Below, in pieces: positions 26,110 to 37,517 of a DNA stretch of 64,000 nucleotides. Under the pieces are notes generated by a model, which did no database searches, had not been told where the DNA came from, and was given only the letters and a program-made list of their open reading frames with translations. The stretch's first letter is position 1. Every line of letters starts with the position of its first letter. The DNA is from Acarospora socialis (taxonomy: Eukaryota > Ascomycota > Lecanoromycetes > Acarosporales > Acarosporaceae): the NCBI GenBank assembly GCA_025617375.2, contig JAMYGW020000011.1, forward strand, positions 1,178,001 through 1,242,000, in the 5' to 3' direction. Both the position numbers and the translations under genes were made by a program.

Positions 26110-26799
26110 TGTGGAGATGTGGCTTGGGCGCAATCGACGGGGTGGATAAGAGATGACGAGTTTAGTTTCGGCTTGGAGTTGAGGTGCGTTAGGTGATTTT
26201 AATGGTTGACTGAGCGGACATGTGGCAAAAGAGTTCGAGGTTGGTGGGATGTTAAAGATGTCAAGCTGTCCTCATCATCGCTCCATTCATTGCGGCGAAT
26301 CAATCAGTCAAAAGATGATGACAGTCAGCGAGAACAAGTAACTCAAACGATTGCGGCTCCCCACTAATTTTAGCGTTCGACTCGCCCGCGCTTAGCAACA
26401 TAAAGTACTATGGTACAGTAGCTTACCTACTATATACGCAGACTACCTGCAAGGGGATTAGCTGCATCAGAAACCCGCCATCTCGATAATAAACAGCCCC
26501 TCGAAAAATACATAGTGGCTGGGGGTGGAAAGAGAGGAAGAGCTCGACATTGCGACAATCGCTCCCTCCTCACAATAACGAAGCATTGAAACCTACACGA
26601 ATCCTCAGACACGACCGACAGTGAATAACAATCATCACACATCTACGAAAGCTCTTTCCCTTCAATACTACTCTCTCGTCAAGCCCTCCGGCGCGCGGTC
26701 GTTCCCGCCAAGCTCTCCATCCACCACATCACGCGCAATTGAAGCCAGACCTCGCGGAGCAGAGACAATTACAATAACGATCCTATCAACCCCTTACCA
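26110..26799. other. Shared promoter of DER1 and CENP-A
   Basis: No gene visible. The 26690-26799 part on the CENP-A side has low-complexity AC-rich sequence (CAATTACAATAACGA). Confidence 0.6.
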
Positions 26800-27523
26800 A
26801 TGCCACCGAAGCAAAAGCCCAAACCCGCCCGCCGCTCCGGCCTCAGCGCCCGAACCAGCACCGGCTCACGACGAAGTAGCGGCGGTGCCCCGGCGCGAGC
26901 CACGCCTCGGAAAACAATCAGCAAAGCGGGCGGCAAAGGGCGCGGACGAGGCGGGGCACGGAGTAGCGACATCCAGCGTAAGATCCCCTATGCTCGAACT
27001 ATTACACGAGGAGGACCCTCAGACGCACGTCCTTCAACAGCGATACGTCGCGTGCGGATCCCCACGATCGTTCACTAACACTCGCTCCCTAGCCGGCGAT
27101 CCACTCCCCCGCCCCCGAAAAGCACACCGCTACAAGCCCGGTACGCTCGCGCTGAAAGAAATCCGCCGCTACCAGCGCTCAACGGATCTCCTGTTACGCA
27201 AACTGCCCTTTTCCCGTCTCGTAAGTCCTTCTTCTCCCGCTTTATTCTCTCCCCATCCTCCTTCCCCCTTGCCCTCCTACAACACGTATTAATGCGTCGT
27301 CCAGGTCCGAGAAATCGCCCTCTCCCTCATCCCCTCCAACGGCGAAGCCATGCGCTGGCAATCGCAAGCCATCCAGGCCCTCCAAGAAGCCTCCGAGGCC
27401 TTCATGGTGCATCTGTTCGAGGACACCAACCTCTGCGCCATCCATGCCAAGCGCGTCACGATCATGCAGAAGGATATTCAGTTGGCGAGGAGGATTCGGG
27501 GCGCTTGGGGTGGGTTGGGGTAG
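26800..27523 (+). CDS. CSE4: Centromeric histone H3 variant (CENP-A)
   Basis: Replaces H3 in centromeric nucleosomes and founds the kinetochore. Exons 26800-26977, 27093-27220 and 27305-27523 (174 aa). The N-tail (about 70 residues) is basic and Ser/Gly-rich and does not match the H3 tail. The histone fold begins after [20 protein letters not shown]. It continues with [18 protein letters not shown], whose loop before helix 2 is about four residues longer than in H3 and ends in Trp, as expected of CENP-A. Helices 2 and 3 read [20 protein letters not shown] and [20 protein letters not shown]. Both introns are needed to join the fold. It converges on MAU2 and is divergent from DER1. Confidence 0.95.
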
Positions 27524-28092
27524 GTGGGTAGGGAAAAGGGTCTGGAGTAGGGCAAGAGATTGGGTTAGGAGATGAGATTATATCCGGAGGAGTGTTGTGG
27601 GTCGTGCATGGAAGACGCATGATGGGAGAAGCAGGTATGGAAGCTGCAACGGGGGGAAGGTACGGTTGATGGGGATTGTTTTGGGCGTTTTGGGTTCTGT
27701 CTCGTTTGGGGCTCTATAGCAAGGCCTCGCACGTTTGGGCCTAAATTCCCGACCTGGGACACGCGAGAAGTGGGGAGTGGGTCATGTATTTTTCTTCGTC
27801 GGATCGTGGGAGCTGATGTGGAGCGTGTGTAGTATATTAGTCTAGCAGAGCAGCAACGCAACATCTAAGCTTGCTCGCTCGGCGTCTATCCTGTGATGCC
27901 CCAGGATAATACGCAAACATAGTTCAGTCCGTGTACACCAAAGCAGCAAATCCCACTGCTATGCAAAGGTGCCTCCCACCCAGTTAGAACGCCACGCCAC
28001 GCCACGCTACACCAGCACTTGTACAAATGTCAAACAAGCCATCCTACACCGGACATCTCGAGACAGGTTCCGTCCGCACCGTCTATCTCTAA
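27524..28092. other. 3' flanks of convergent CENP-A and MAU2
   Basis: No gene seen. A short tandem of CCACG units (about 27990-28005) is present. Confidence 0.6.
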
Positions 28093-30594
28093 TCACACAT
28101 CCCCCACATCATCGCCTTCTTCGAACCTCTGCACCCCGACCGGCAACCCCTCCGCAACGACATTAGCCTCCTTCCTCGCTGCCTCCGCCTCCGCATGCTT
28201 CCCCTGCACCTCCAGCGTATCGGCCAACAGCCCATCCGCCACACTAATCCACAAACTATCACCACTCTTTTTGGCCAGTTTCTGGCTCGCGCGCGCGCTG
28301 TTCTCCGCCTGATCGCCCACGACGCCTCGGAAGAACTTCCAGCTCATGAAGTTCAGCGTGATGCCCGTCAGCTGGTTGTTGGCGGCCACTTTGGCGGCTT
28401 GCAGGGCGTGTTGCAGGTATTGTTTGGTTTTGATGATGGGGTCGTCGGCGTGCGCGGTCGCGCGGACGAGATAGTAGGCTGAGACGATGTTTTTGTCGGG
28501 GTGAGAGATGCAGGAGCCTTCGACGGCGGAGAGAAGGGGGTCGAGTTGGGAGTGTTTCGGTTGGGAGGGCTCGCGGAGGATGAGGATTGTGTTGAGCGTG
28601 GCGAGGATGGAGAGGTCGTGGCGCGTCTGGTGTCGATGTGGGGTGTTGACGTTCGATTGGAGGGCGAGTGCGGGGCTTTGGAAGACGGATAGGGCGTCGC
28701 GGAGGTTGCCGGTACTTTGGTGGATGACGCCAGTAATGTACAGTAATAGAGTGTTGAGAAGCTCGGTATCTCCTATGGTGACGCTTTTCACCGCCTCTTC
28801 CAACGCCTCGATTGAAGTTAAAGCAGATTCCCAGTCGGTACGGGCACAGAGCGCAAAGCATAGGTGGAGCTGCATATAGCAGAACAGCGTTTGCCGCCAC
28901 TGGTGTCTCTCTACTGCAGATGACAGCGAGTCGAGAGGCGTGTCGTGGTTCTCTGAACGGTCATTCAGTCACTGAGTTTTGTATGCTAAACGAATCCCGC
29001 ATACCTTGAGTCATCCGCAGTCCCTCGCGAAAGTATTTCTCTGCCTTCTGACCTACCCAAGCATTCCGATGACTTGATACCGCACCACTAACGAAATAGG
29101 CAAGGGCATAAACATCACTTCGTAGTAACCACTTAAACCACAATATAGCCCTTCCTTGGTCGTTTTTGGCAACAATACATCTTGGACCAGAATCCTTCTG
29201 GACAAGATCCGATTGTGTGAGAGGAACGGCAAAAGAGCCGTCGTCGTTCCAGTCGCTGTCAGTAGGACCTGGAGCCATGAAAGAATGCATCACTTGCATC
29301 TTCGCTAGGGCCTGAGCTGGGTCGAAAGCTTGCAAGCTGCAGAAGATGTCCACAAAATGTACCATCGCTGATAGCTGAGGGAGTTGCGTCAAAGTATTGT
29401 CGAGTTGATAGCTTCTGGCTGTCGCAAGGGCACTCTGTGCGTGCTCGAGTGACTCAGCGCTACTGGAGCATCGGATATGTGTCAGAGCTTCAAGAATAGC
29501 AGCCGTGACCACGATAGCGACATCCCCTCTGCTAGAAGCCATGGACGATATTCTTCGCAGGTTCTGCAACGCGGCACTAGTTTCTTGATGTGAAGCTAAG
29601 TCCAAGGATAGCGAGACGCGGAGAAATCGAAATGAGTATGCCCATGCGATGTGCTGATACCTAGCAAAGATCAGTGCTTGGTACGAGAATTTTGGGGGAG
29701 TAATATAAGCTCACGCTTCAACGTCCTTGATAATCCCGTCCAGAGACCTCAGAGATACCTTAGGCTTCGTACTGTACAAAATTCTTACGAGTAGATGTTG
29801 CATGCTGTATTTCAGGTCCAGCAGTCGATGCTTTCTTCCGTCAGTCGGTGCACGAGTAAGCTGGAACATAGATCATACTCGTTCACAAAGGGTGATCTAG
29901 ATCGGAGTTAAACATGAGCCAGTCAACGTGGGCAGACTCACACCGACCCCTGTACTCAACACCGTTTCGGCTTCCATATAGTTGTCTGTCTCTTCGTGCA
30001 GTACACTCGCATATCTTAACCGGACGGTTGCTTCCAACCGTGGCTGTAACCTCCAGCGCTATCAATTAATTAGCCTGAGCGTCAAGTGACGGTGCGAAAT
30101 CCTTCAGCACGTTGACCTACCTTCAATACCGTCTCCAAGCAGCCCAGACCAGTAGCGACAAGCTTATAATAACTCTCCGTCCCCATCCCACGCTGTGCGA
30201 GTGCCACCAACGACCCTTGGCCATGGGCGGCATTGAAGTATTCTTCGGCGAGGGAGAGAAGCAAGACCTGGTAATCTAACGGCGGCTCTGAGGGCTTCTG
30301 GCGCTTCCCTCGAGCCTCATCAGACTCCCGTCTGACATTGGAGACCGATGATGGTGTTGGAGGAAGCGCACTTTTTACATCGAAAGTAGGAGGTGAATAT
30401 CGTTGTTGTTGCTGCTGTTGGTGAATGCTAGCTGGAATATAAAGGGGGTTTTGCGCTTGGTATGCTGCGTAGTTCTGCTGCTGATAGACTTGACTAGGGC
30501 TGGGTCCAATGACGACCTGAGGGTAGTATCTTGCTGCAGGATAGCCATAGGTTTGTTGATTGGGAGCGTACGAGGGGTCCGGTTGATAGGCCAT
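28093..30594 (-). CDS. MAU2: Cohesin loader subunit Mau2/Scc4
   Basis: Partner of Scc2/Mis4 in loading cohesin onto chromatin (Ssl3 in fission yeast). Exons on the minus strand: 30594-30121, 30058-29942, 29860-29715, 29660-29005 and 28952-28093 (750 aa). The N-terminal 90 residues are Gln/Tyr/Pro-rich with a run of five or more Gln. TPR-like helices then follow. Family phrases are LSLAEEYFNAAH, RLQPRLEATVRLRYASVLHE, HRLLDLKYSMQHLLVRILYS, LRSLDGIIKDVEAYQHIAWA and, near the end, ASQKLAKKSGDSLWISVADG. All four introns are 52-81 bp. The last exon has a C-rich, GC-rich coding bias compared with exon 4. Confidence 0.92.
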
Positions 30595-30973
30595 GTGTCC
30601 CTGCTATGTCCTACACGAAACGAAGCTGCTTACGACTCGAGAGTAGAGCAAGGTGGATTTGCTGACCATAGAGAAGCTGTACTCTGGAGAGAGAACAAAC
30701 GCGATTCGCCAATTGCTTAGAGGGGCTTGGCGCGTTTCTAAGTTCAGCCCTACGTCGTTCGGCAACATCTATCTTCCGTCTCTCGTCATGGGCCGAGCTC
30801 ATCCTCTGAATATCGCTGTCGTACTCTTTTACTGCGGATGTTCACACCAGTTAGCAAACATCTTAAAACCAGCTCTAATCATCCAGTAACCGGTCTCCAT
30901 CCGAGAAGACGGCTCTATAATTCTATGCTGTACTTGCACGATGAGATAAAGCCTTGACCATAGCCTCAACAAC
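30595..30973. other. Divergent promoter of MAU2 and the hydrolase gene
   Basis: 380 bp with no gene; short frames on both strands lack protein character. Confidence 0.6.
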
Positions 30974-32545
30974 ATGGATATAACCGGGCTCTTAGGGAAT
31001 GCCAGAATATCATTTACCTACAGCAAAACTCCTGTCAAGCTCTACACAAAGGCCGGTGACTCAAGCAGCATCTCGGATTTATGCCAAGCCGTAACACCAC
31101 CATGCCGCTTGAACCCGCTACTGTTCAATGGCCATTTACAGACCTTCTGGACGGTAATCAAGAGTCAAGACGTCCCCATCTACTATAAGCGAAAGGTCTT
31201 CGAAGCAGATGATCCAAAGTATGCCGGGACGTTCGCTGTTGATTTCGTCGTCGAACCTTATGAGCATGCGGAGTCTGATATGCCACCAAGGACTACGCAT
31301 TACAGGGAGGAAGAGTTTAGGGGTATTGGGTCCCTAGATACCAAACCTATGCTGGTCACTCTGCACGGACTCAGTGGCGGATCTCACGAGCTCTACCTTC
31401 GACATGTCCTGGCGCCTCTTGTAAAAGATGGGGCTTGGGCCGCGTGTGTTGTCAATTCGAGGGGCTGTGCCATGTCGAAGATTACAAGTGGAGTGCTCTA
31501 TAACGCAAGGGCAACGTGGGATGTACGACAGATGGTGAAGTGGCTAAGGGAAACATTTCCGAATCGAGAGTTGTACGGAATTGGCTTCTCTCTGGGGGCG
31601 AATATCTTGACCAATGTATGTATAAGAGATAAATGCGACAGAGAAATAGAAGCAAGCATTGATATCGCGGCTTTACGTAGTACCTTGGTGAGGAGGGCAG
31701 TGAATGCAAACTAAAGGCCGCAGTCGTCTGCTCGAACCCGTGGAATTTAGAAGTCGGATCTTTGGCGCTGCAACGGTCTTGGCTTGGCCTTGAGGTCTAC
31801 TCGAAGACAATGGGAGCCAACATGAAGAAGCTTTTTGAGAGGTTCGAGTTGGGTACTTGGCCCAATGCGGCGACTTCTGCTGACCGAGCTGAGGTAGTCA
31901 TGTTGAACAGATATCACAGAATCCTCGAATCAACGTTGATCGAGTGAGGAATATAAAGTACCTACACGAGTTTGATAGGTAAGAGAGATAGAGAAGCTTA
32001 ATCAAGACACTGCTAAAGCTCCTCAGGGAACTGCAGGGGCCTACATGGGGTTATCCAACCGAGGGCGCCTATTATCGCGATGCGTCTTCGTCAGACTCCT
32101 TGCTCGCCGTAAGGATTCCCCTGTTTGCCATTCATGCAGAAGACGATCCTGTAAGCCCTATTCTCGAGTCCGTGATCATCGGTTTTGTGAGCTGACATCG
32201 GAATCAGATTGCCGTCAAAGAAGCAATACCATACGAGGAGTTCAAGCAGAACCCTTTTGCTGTGCTGTGCACCACGACAAAGGGCGGACATCTAAGCTGG
32301 TTTGAGACTGGAGGTGGTAGATGGTTCACCAAACCTGTCAGTAGCTTTTGCTTCGCTTACGCGAGAGCTGGACTAAAATCTTGGTGCAGGCGACGGGATT
32401 CCTTTCGATAATGGCTGAACATTTCTCTCAAGGGCATGCCGTTACTGATGACGGTTCCTCTTTAGCTGTAGATGCCAACCCGGACGCCGAAGGTCCACAT
32501 TTTGATCCTATGCGCCGCAAGCTGCAAATACATGTAGAACGTTAG
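30974..32545 (+). CDS. Alpha/beta hydrolase of the EHT1/EEB1 type
   Basis: Family members make and hydrolyse medium-chain fatty-acid esters (yeast EHT1, EEB1, YMR210W; bacterial YheT). Exons 30974-31615, 31681-31841, 31898-31978, 32027-32150, 32208-32336 and 32390-32545 (430 aa). Motifs in order: CRLNPLLFNGHLQTFW; LVTLHGLSGGSHELYLRHVL (oxyanion region); NSRGCAMSKITSGVLYNA; GIGFSLGANILTN (nucleophile Ser); FAIHAEDDPIAV (acid); TKGGHLSWFE (catalytic His). Exon 3 starts at 31898 because only that acceptor yields HVEQISQNPRINVDRVRN, as in homologues; without that splice the frame stays open until a stop at about 31947. The triad is complete, so it should be active. The precise substrate is not readable from sequence. 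Confidence 0.9.
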
Positions 32546-32605
32546 ACACAGAGGTAGATAGAACGCCATAGACCATACGAGCACCAAGTCCCCTTTGAAG
32601 CGTCA

Positions 32606-33310
32606 CTATGCAAACGAAACTCGTTTCCTATGAGACTTGAATGGTGTCGATGAAGCTGAAGCAGTCTCCGTTTCCACTGCCCGATCTGTTGGCCGCTTTC
32701 GCTTCCGACGTATAGAGTCCTTCGTGTCCTCCTACTGTCGTTAGCGGCCAACCTGCAACAGGCAAGTATGACAGCCTCACCAGCTTAATCCTTTTCTCTT
32801 CTTGACGAGCCTCAGCTTCCTTCCTTCGAGCTTCCCGGATCTCTTCCATCTGTCTGGCCTTCATCATCTTCGATTCAATCTGCCCCTCCTTATCTGCATT
32901 GACCATGGCCAGTATCGTCATCATGCTCTCCTACAGCGCAAATATCCCATCAGCATGAGAAGGCGCCGAGCAGTGGTACATCTTTCTCGCCAGAATCTCC
33001 GTACCCTATCGTCTACAAAAACTTTGCCCTTCTTTTTCCCTCGCGGCTTCTCCACGCCCACCGGGGTGATCATATTGAGCTTTGGCAATCCCAGCTCTTT
33101 ATCAGTGTACACCTTACGCTTCTTCCTCTGCGGCCCATGTGCTGGTTTTGTCTTTTGTTGCTTTGGCGGCGGGGCTTTTACTTTGGATTTGGAGATACGG
33201 TTTTTGGCGCTCGAACCACTGCCGGCAGATTTCCCACTACCTTTGCTGCCCGTTTTGGTGCTCGACTTCCCGGCCCCTGGCTTCGACGGGGGTCCTCTGT
33301 TGGGAGCCAT
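32606..33310 (-). CDS. LOC1: 60S assembly / mRNA localisation factor Loc1
   Basis: Small, very basic nucleolar RNA-binding protein for large-subunit assembly (and ASH1 mRNA localisation in yeast). Exons on the minus strand: 33310-33005, 32930-32781 and 32731-32606 (193 aa). The N-terminal half is Lys/Ser/Gly-rich. The conserved block reads KKGKVFVDD, then [20 protein letters not shown] and [20 protein letters not shown], and the C-terminus [10 protein letters not shown]...KRVSFA. The last intron ends at the second of two overlapping acceptors (CAGTAG), since the first would read into a stop. It shares a 236-bp promoter with VPS68. Confidence 0.9.
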
Positions 33311-33546
33311 TGCGTTGCTTCCTCTGGATTTTGCTGCGCTGCTGAAGTTGAAGAGCTTGGGCCTGAAGATCTCGCCTATTTTTAGTGTGACCGATACATC
33401 ATCGCGGCAAGCCAGCCGCCAGCCTTACGAACAGCTGTATAATATCATCATCAGCAGCAGTAACTCAATAAGACGTTCTTCCAAACTCGGAATCCTGCCG
33501 AAGTGTTTTGACCATATTCCTGTCGTACAGGCCGCGTTTCCTCAGT

Positions 33547-34237
33547 ATGTCAAGTCACAGGCTCTTCCGTTTACCAAGGCCGCAATGGTTAAACAACTGG
33601 AACACGCGGACAGCAGGCGTTTATACTGCTGGGGCTCTGGTATGTGGACAGCTCTCAGATTCGTACCACTCATCGCTTTTATCCAGCGACTGACCGTACC
33701 ACAGTTCTCCCTCGGATTCTACTTCTTCGTTGATGCTTCAACTTACTCACACTCCGCCAAGAATGGCTCCGACGTCCACATCAACTTTGTCGACTGGGTT
33801 CCAGGTATCTGCTCGGCGCTGGGCATGCTGGTCATCAACTCGATAGAGAAGACTCGACTCAGTGGGGACAGCTTCTATTCGGGTTCAGGTTCAGGAGTAG
33901 CATGGAAGGCTAGACTGGTGCTGTTTCTGGGCTTTGCGCTCATGGCAGGGGGCCTTGCTGGCTCAGTGGTATGTCCATCACTATGCGTCTTCTGGAGTTG
34001 TCGTAAGCTGATACCGTGTTCATAGACTGTTCTGGTACTCAAATATGTCGTCCCGGAATATCCGTTTCCAACCCTCTATTTCGGTATAGCCAACGTGATT
34101 GCAAATGGCTTCATTATGTTAAGGTAGGTGATACCGATCTGGATTGGTCAATCACACTGACCAAATACTACAGCTCGGTGGTACTCTGGATCTCACAGAA
34201 TATGGAAGACGACTATACATACAATTTAGCGCTGTGA
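33547..34237 (+). CDS. VPS68: Vacuolar sorting membrane protein Vps68 (TMEM50 family)
   Basis: Four-span endosomal/vacuolar membrane protein of the UPF0220/TMEM50 family, linked to ESCRT-dependent sorting. Exons 33547-33639, 33705-33968, 34026-34123 and 34174-34237 (172 aa). Key phrases: RTAGVYTAGALFSLGFYFFV, then HINFVDWVPGICSALGMLVI, a Gly/Ser loop, ARLVLFLGFALMAGGLAGSV, the typical TLYFGIANVIANGFIML and SSVVLWISQNMEDDYTYNLA. The ATG at 33547 gives MSSHRLFRLPRP before the first TM; an in-frame ATG 13 codons upstream is less likely. Confidence 0.92.
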
Positions 34238-34835
34238 GGAGATGTCCTGTGGTGACAGCGGTACTTCTGTTTATTAGCGGATTCCATTGGGGGTAGGGAT
34301 TTCATTGTACCATAAGCAAATTCTCTGACTACGTTGTTCTTCTGCGCTTCTTGCTCCGGTGAATAATTGAGTCGCTCAGATCAGCTTCACTGCTGGCGGC
34401 ATGGCCGGTGACCACACTTGCCAGAGCTTCCCTTTTCTGACTTCCGCGAAATTAATATCTGGGATTATTTCTTGGGATGAGTGAAGGTCTCTTATCTTCA
34501 GGAGTCCTCATACGATCTCTTCTGAAGAGCGGATATCACATCTTAGTCACAGCCCAATTCTTTCTGCAACGTGTGGGCGTCTGGGCTTTGTTTCTATGTC
34601 TATTCACTTCGCCACGCCTGCCTAAAAATGATTGCCGTCTATATAGGATGCCTCCTGTTACACATGATGCTGTTCAAAGTTGCGATCAACACTGTCACGT
34701 TGTTCGAACACCAAGCTCGATCTACCGGCAAGGGGTACGGTGCTTTATTTTTCGACATCCCTCATGATATGCTTCCTTAAAGTTCGATCTAAAGGCAACT
34801 ACTAACCTCTTGCAAAGATTGGACCGTATAGTACC
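34238..34835. other. Intergenic; no gene seen
   Basis: Spacer after VPS68. A frame at 34477-34767 contains hydrophobic residues but no signal-anchor layout or family match. Confidence 0.55.
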
Positions 34836-35559
34836 ATGCCGGCCGTTCGCACGTGTGCTGCCAGGGGTCCCACCGCCGATTCCTCCGCTGAAAGCCCAAG
34901 CCTCACCGACACAGAAACGGATCTGGATGCAGAGATAGAAGCCGACCTCGCTGTTCTATCTCAAGCTGCAGATAGGTTGATTTCTGATGGGAGTACAGAT
35001 TCGCGATTGGAAGACTCTCTCAGAGACCCCTGGTACATTCAGATACGACAACAGACCACACTCGATGTAGAGATTCGCTCAGCACTGCTTCGGTCGACGG
35101 AGGTCTCCACAGTCTCAGAAAGCACTGGCTTTCAAGGTGTCGTAAGTCACCAACATCCACCACCAACTTATCTTGCCGTCAATGTGCCTGGCGTCCCCCG
35201 TGCGCTGCCCCCGCCTCCAAGACCGTCCTCTCTCTCCACACTCCCTCGGCCTCATAACATCTCAGATCCTTGTTCTTACTGCGTATCTCAACCCAAACCC
35301 GACAAGCTCGCAGCTCAGCCCAAACTCTATCGCGGAGTTGTACGACTCGCTCTCCGTCGCAGACGCCATCCGCTTGTGCTACTTTCTGAGACAATGGGGA
35401 TACAGGACTAATGTGAGGATGGAACCCGGAACTGGGAATGGAACTCTCAACGGAAGGGTGGTATTAGTTTTGACATCCTGGGATGGGCGAACTGGGCAAC
35501 GGGCTGACTGGGAGTATGTTCTCATTGGTCTGCGTCAGAGCTACGACCCTAATCGGTAG
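34836..35559 (+). CDS. Small hypothetical protein, family not recognised
   Basis: Two exons, 34836-35141 and 35266-35559, joined across a 124-bp GTAAGT..CAG intron (199 aa). The N-terminal half is acidic and Ser/Thr-rich (TDTETDLDAEIEADLAVLSQ). The second exon looks folded: LVLTAYLNPNPTSSQLSPNS, AELYDSLSVADAIRLCYFLR, QWGYRTNVRMEPG and a strand-rich end with WEYVLIGLRQSYDP. The reading frame, donor quality and contrast between disordered and ordered halves support a real gene. I do not recognise the family and propose no function. Confidence 0.55.
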
Positions 35560-35993
35560 TGGTACAACAATGTACTGGTTTTACTCTTCGTCATTTTTTT
35601 TTCTCTACCTGATCTAGTATTGAAAAGCGTTTCTTGGTTATAGCCGTGGGGATTCCAATATGACCGAGGAACCTCACACTTTGCCAGATTGGGTCTCAAA
35701 CCTAGATTGTTTTGATTGTGGTCCCAGTTTCTGCGATGCAAAGAAGATATTTTTCATGATGGATATGGGTGGGCTAATCACCTTAATCACATTTGGGGGT
35801 CTCCCTCATAAGTAGACAATGCTCTTACCCATATTTACCATAGTTCTTGCCGCATGATCCACATTTCCCCCCATATCTCCGAAGGCTTTCCATCCATATC
35901 CATAACAGGTCTAGTCAGGGCTTACAGCCCAGATCCGAATCTATTTACTTATATCACTCCGTGACTCCTCTCAGAGGTCTTCAGCTTACCATC
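35560..35993. other. Intergenic; no gene seen
   Basis: AT-rich spacer and 5' leader of the DUF3669 gene. The frame upstream of 35994 is open back to 35847 but its content is not protein-like. Confidence 0.55.
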
Positions 35994-37223
35994 ATGTCTG
36001 CACCAAGAAATCAAAGCACTCCCCAGGAGTCCAGCTTTTCAGCAGAGAAGCAAGTGCAGGTGCTTGAACAGCAGCTATCAGTCGAGGATAATGCAATCGT
36101 CCGTCTCTCACGCAATTTCTCCGTCCGATCAGTCATCTCCACCGCATCATCACTCGCGCAGCAGCAACAGCGAGCCGGGTCTCAGGGAGGGCTCCTTGAA
36201 TACCGAGAAATCGGAGCAGGATATTGCGGCACCGTTTTTGAGCAGCCCGGCGCACTTACTGTTTTGAAGAAGGCAAAGTACGGCCAGCTTACGCTCTGGA
36301 ACGACTACCTCATCCAAGCACACGTCTATGACCAATTTGCGATTGCTCGACGACTATTCGGTAATCAGGAGGTGCCCCGTATCCCTCGACCCATCTACTT
36401 CACCAACCCAGAGGATGATCAAGAATGGTGGACCGAGAACGCTGGAAAGTTTCCCTTCAATCATGGGGTCCTCCAGACACCAGTACTCTGTCTCGAAAGA
36501 ATCTTTCCTCTTTCTAAACCTATCAGGGAAGACCTTATCGATCTGTTCTGCCCAGAACCAGGAAGGGCGGGCGCAAAGAAAGCAGCCGGCAACAAAGACT
36601 GCATCATACGACTATATCTCGGAAGACGTCGCCGAAACACCTCAAGGCCAGTAAAGTTCTTCAGCTTACGGAACTTCTCCCTCCATCTGGATATGGCGGA
36701 GCAGATACAGCTAGATGTTGCCGCTCTTGCCAACCAAATGGCTATTGGACTCGCTCTATGCCATTGGCAGGCCAAAGTGGACTGCAACGATGTGGAGTTT
36801 GTGATAGGGTCCGCACCCACGGTTATGAATTTCGCTGTTCCATCGCAACAACTGGGGTCTATGCCGGTGAACACCAGTACCCGTCCGGAAGGTCTATACC
36901 ACAACTTCGAGAAGCGGGCAACGCACTTGTGGATGCTTGATTACGACAAATGCCACACAATGCCTATGACTGACGACGGTATCGCCCAAGCGGTTAGAGC
37001 GGCGGAGGATAACGACCCTTACTTCCCGAAGCCTCACAAAACAAACTCTTCAGACCAGAAGCTCTGGAAAACGTTCAGCCAGGCATATATCAACGCAAGC
37101 AAAACAGTCTTGGACGCGAACGACGTCGTCGATGGGTTCAAGGATGAACCAGAGAAGTTTATTAGAGGGTGGGATGCTTACCGAAAGTCGAAGTTGGAAA
37201 AGGGGACAGACGTGGACAACTGA
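35994..37223 (+). CDS. DUF3669 domain protein
   Basis: Single exon, 409 aa from the ATG at 35994 (the open frame extends 49 codons upstream, but that stretch looks like leader). DUF3669 is found in many filamentous ascomycetes, sometimes attached to zinc fingers; its role is unknown. Recognisable pieces: EYREIGAGYCGTVFEQPGAL, which resembles a kinase glycine loop; VLKKAKYGQL; VPRIPRPIYFTNP; then the core IRLYLGRRRRNTSRPVKFFS, LRNFSLHLDMAEQIQLDVA, MAIGLALCHWQAKVDCNDVE and WMLDYDKCHTM. The opening glycine-rich motif and the DYDKC phrase hint at a diverged protein-kinase or phosphotransferase-like fold, but catalytic residues are not convincing. No zinc finger is present here. Confidence 0.88.
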   Translation: MSAPRNQSTPQESSFSAEKQVQVLEQQLSVEDNAIVRLSRNFSVRSVISTASSLAQQQQRAGSQGGLLEYREIGAGYCGTVFEQPGALTVLKKAKYGQLTLWNDYLIQAHVYDQFAIARRLFGNQEVPRIPRPIYFTNPEDDQEWWTENAGKFPFNHGVLQTPVLCLERIFPLSKPIREDLIDLFCPEPGRAGAKKAAGNKDCIIRLYLGRRRRNTSRPVKFFSLRNFSLHLDMAEQIQLDVAALANQMAIGLALCHWQAKVDCNDVEFVIGSAPTVMNFAVPSQQLGSMPVNTSTRPEGLYHNFEKRATHLWMLDYDKCHTMPMTDDGIAQAVRAAEDNDPYFPKPHKTNSSDQKLWKTFSQAYINASKTVLDANDVVDGFKDEPEKFIRGWDAYRKSKLEKGTDVDN

Positions 37224-37517
37224 GAGACGAGGGAGTTTTATACCTAGCTTTGTATCTCCTTAGGTCACGGATTAGCCCTGGGACTTTTTGTATGTAGCAT
37301 TCTAGATCCGTACGATAGGACTAGTCCTGTGAGCTTTCTCTTTCTCTTTGCGCCTCTCAAAATTGCTGTCCTCCGAATTCCGCGTCATGTGTGAGGAATC
37401 TACGTAGAATCCTCACTTACAGTATAAATTCCCATACGGCGTCCTCGCTTCACGTCACAACAACAGCGAAACAACAACACGAAGGCCACCAATAAATGCA
37501 TTTAGACACGATACACT

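Noticed and set aside
32802-34025. Long plus-strand open frame (407 codons) over LOC1 and VPS68
   Set aside because: It is antisense to LOC1 coding sequence and runs through VPS68 introns. Its peptide has no family character, while both spliced genes are clear.
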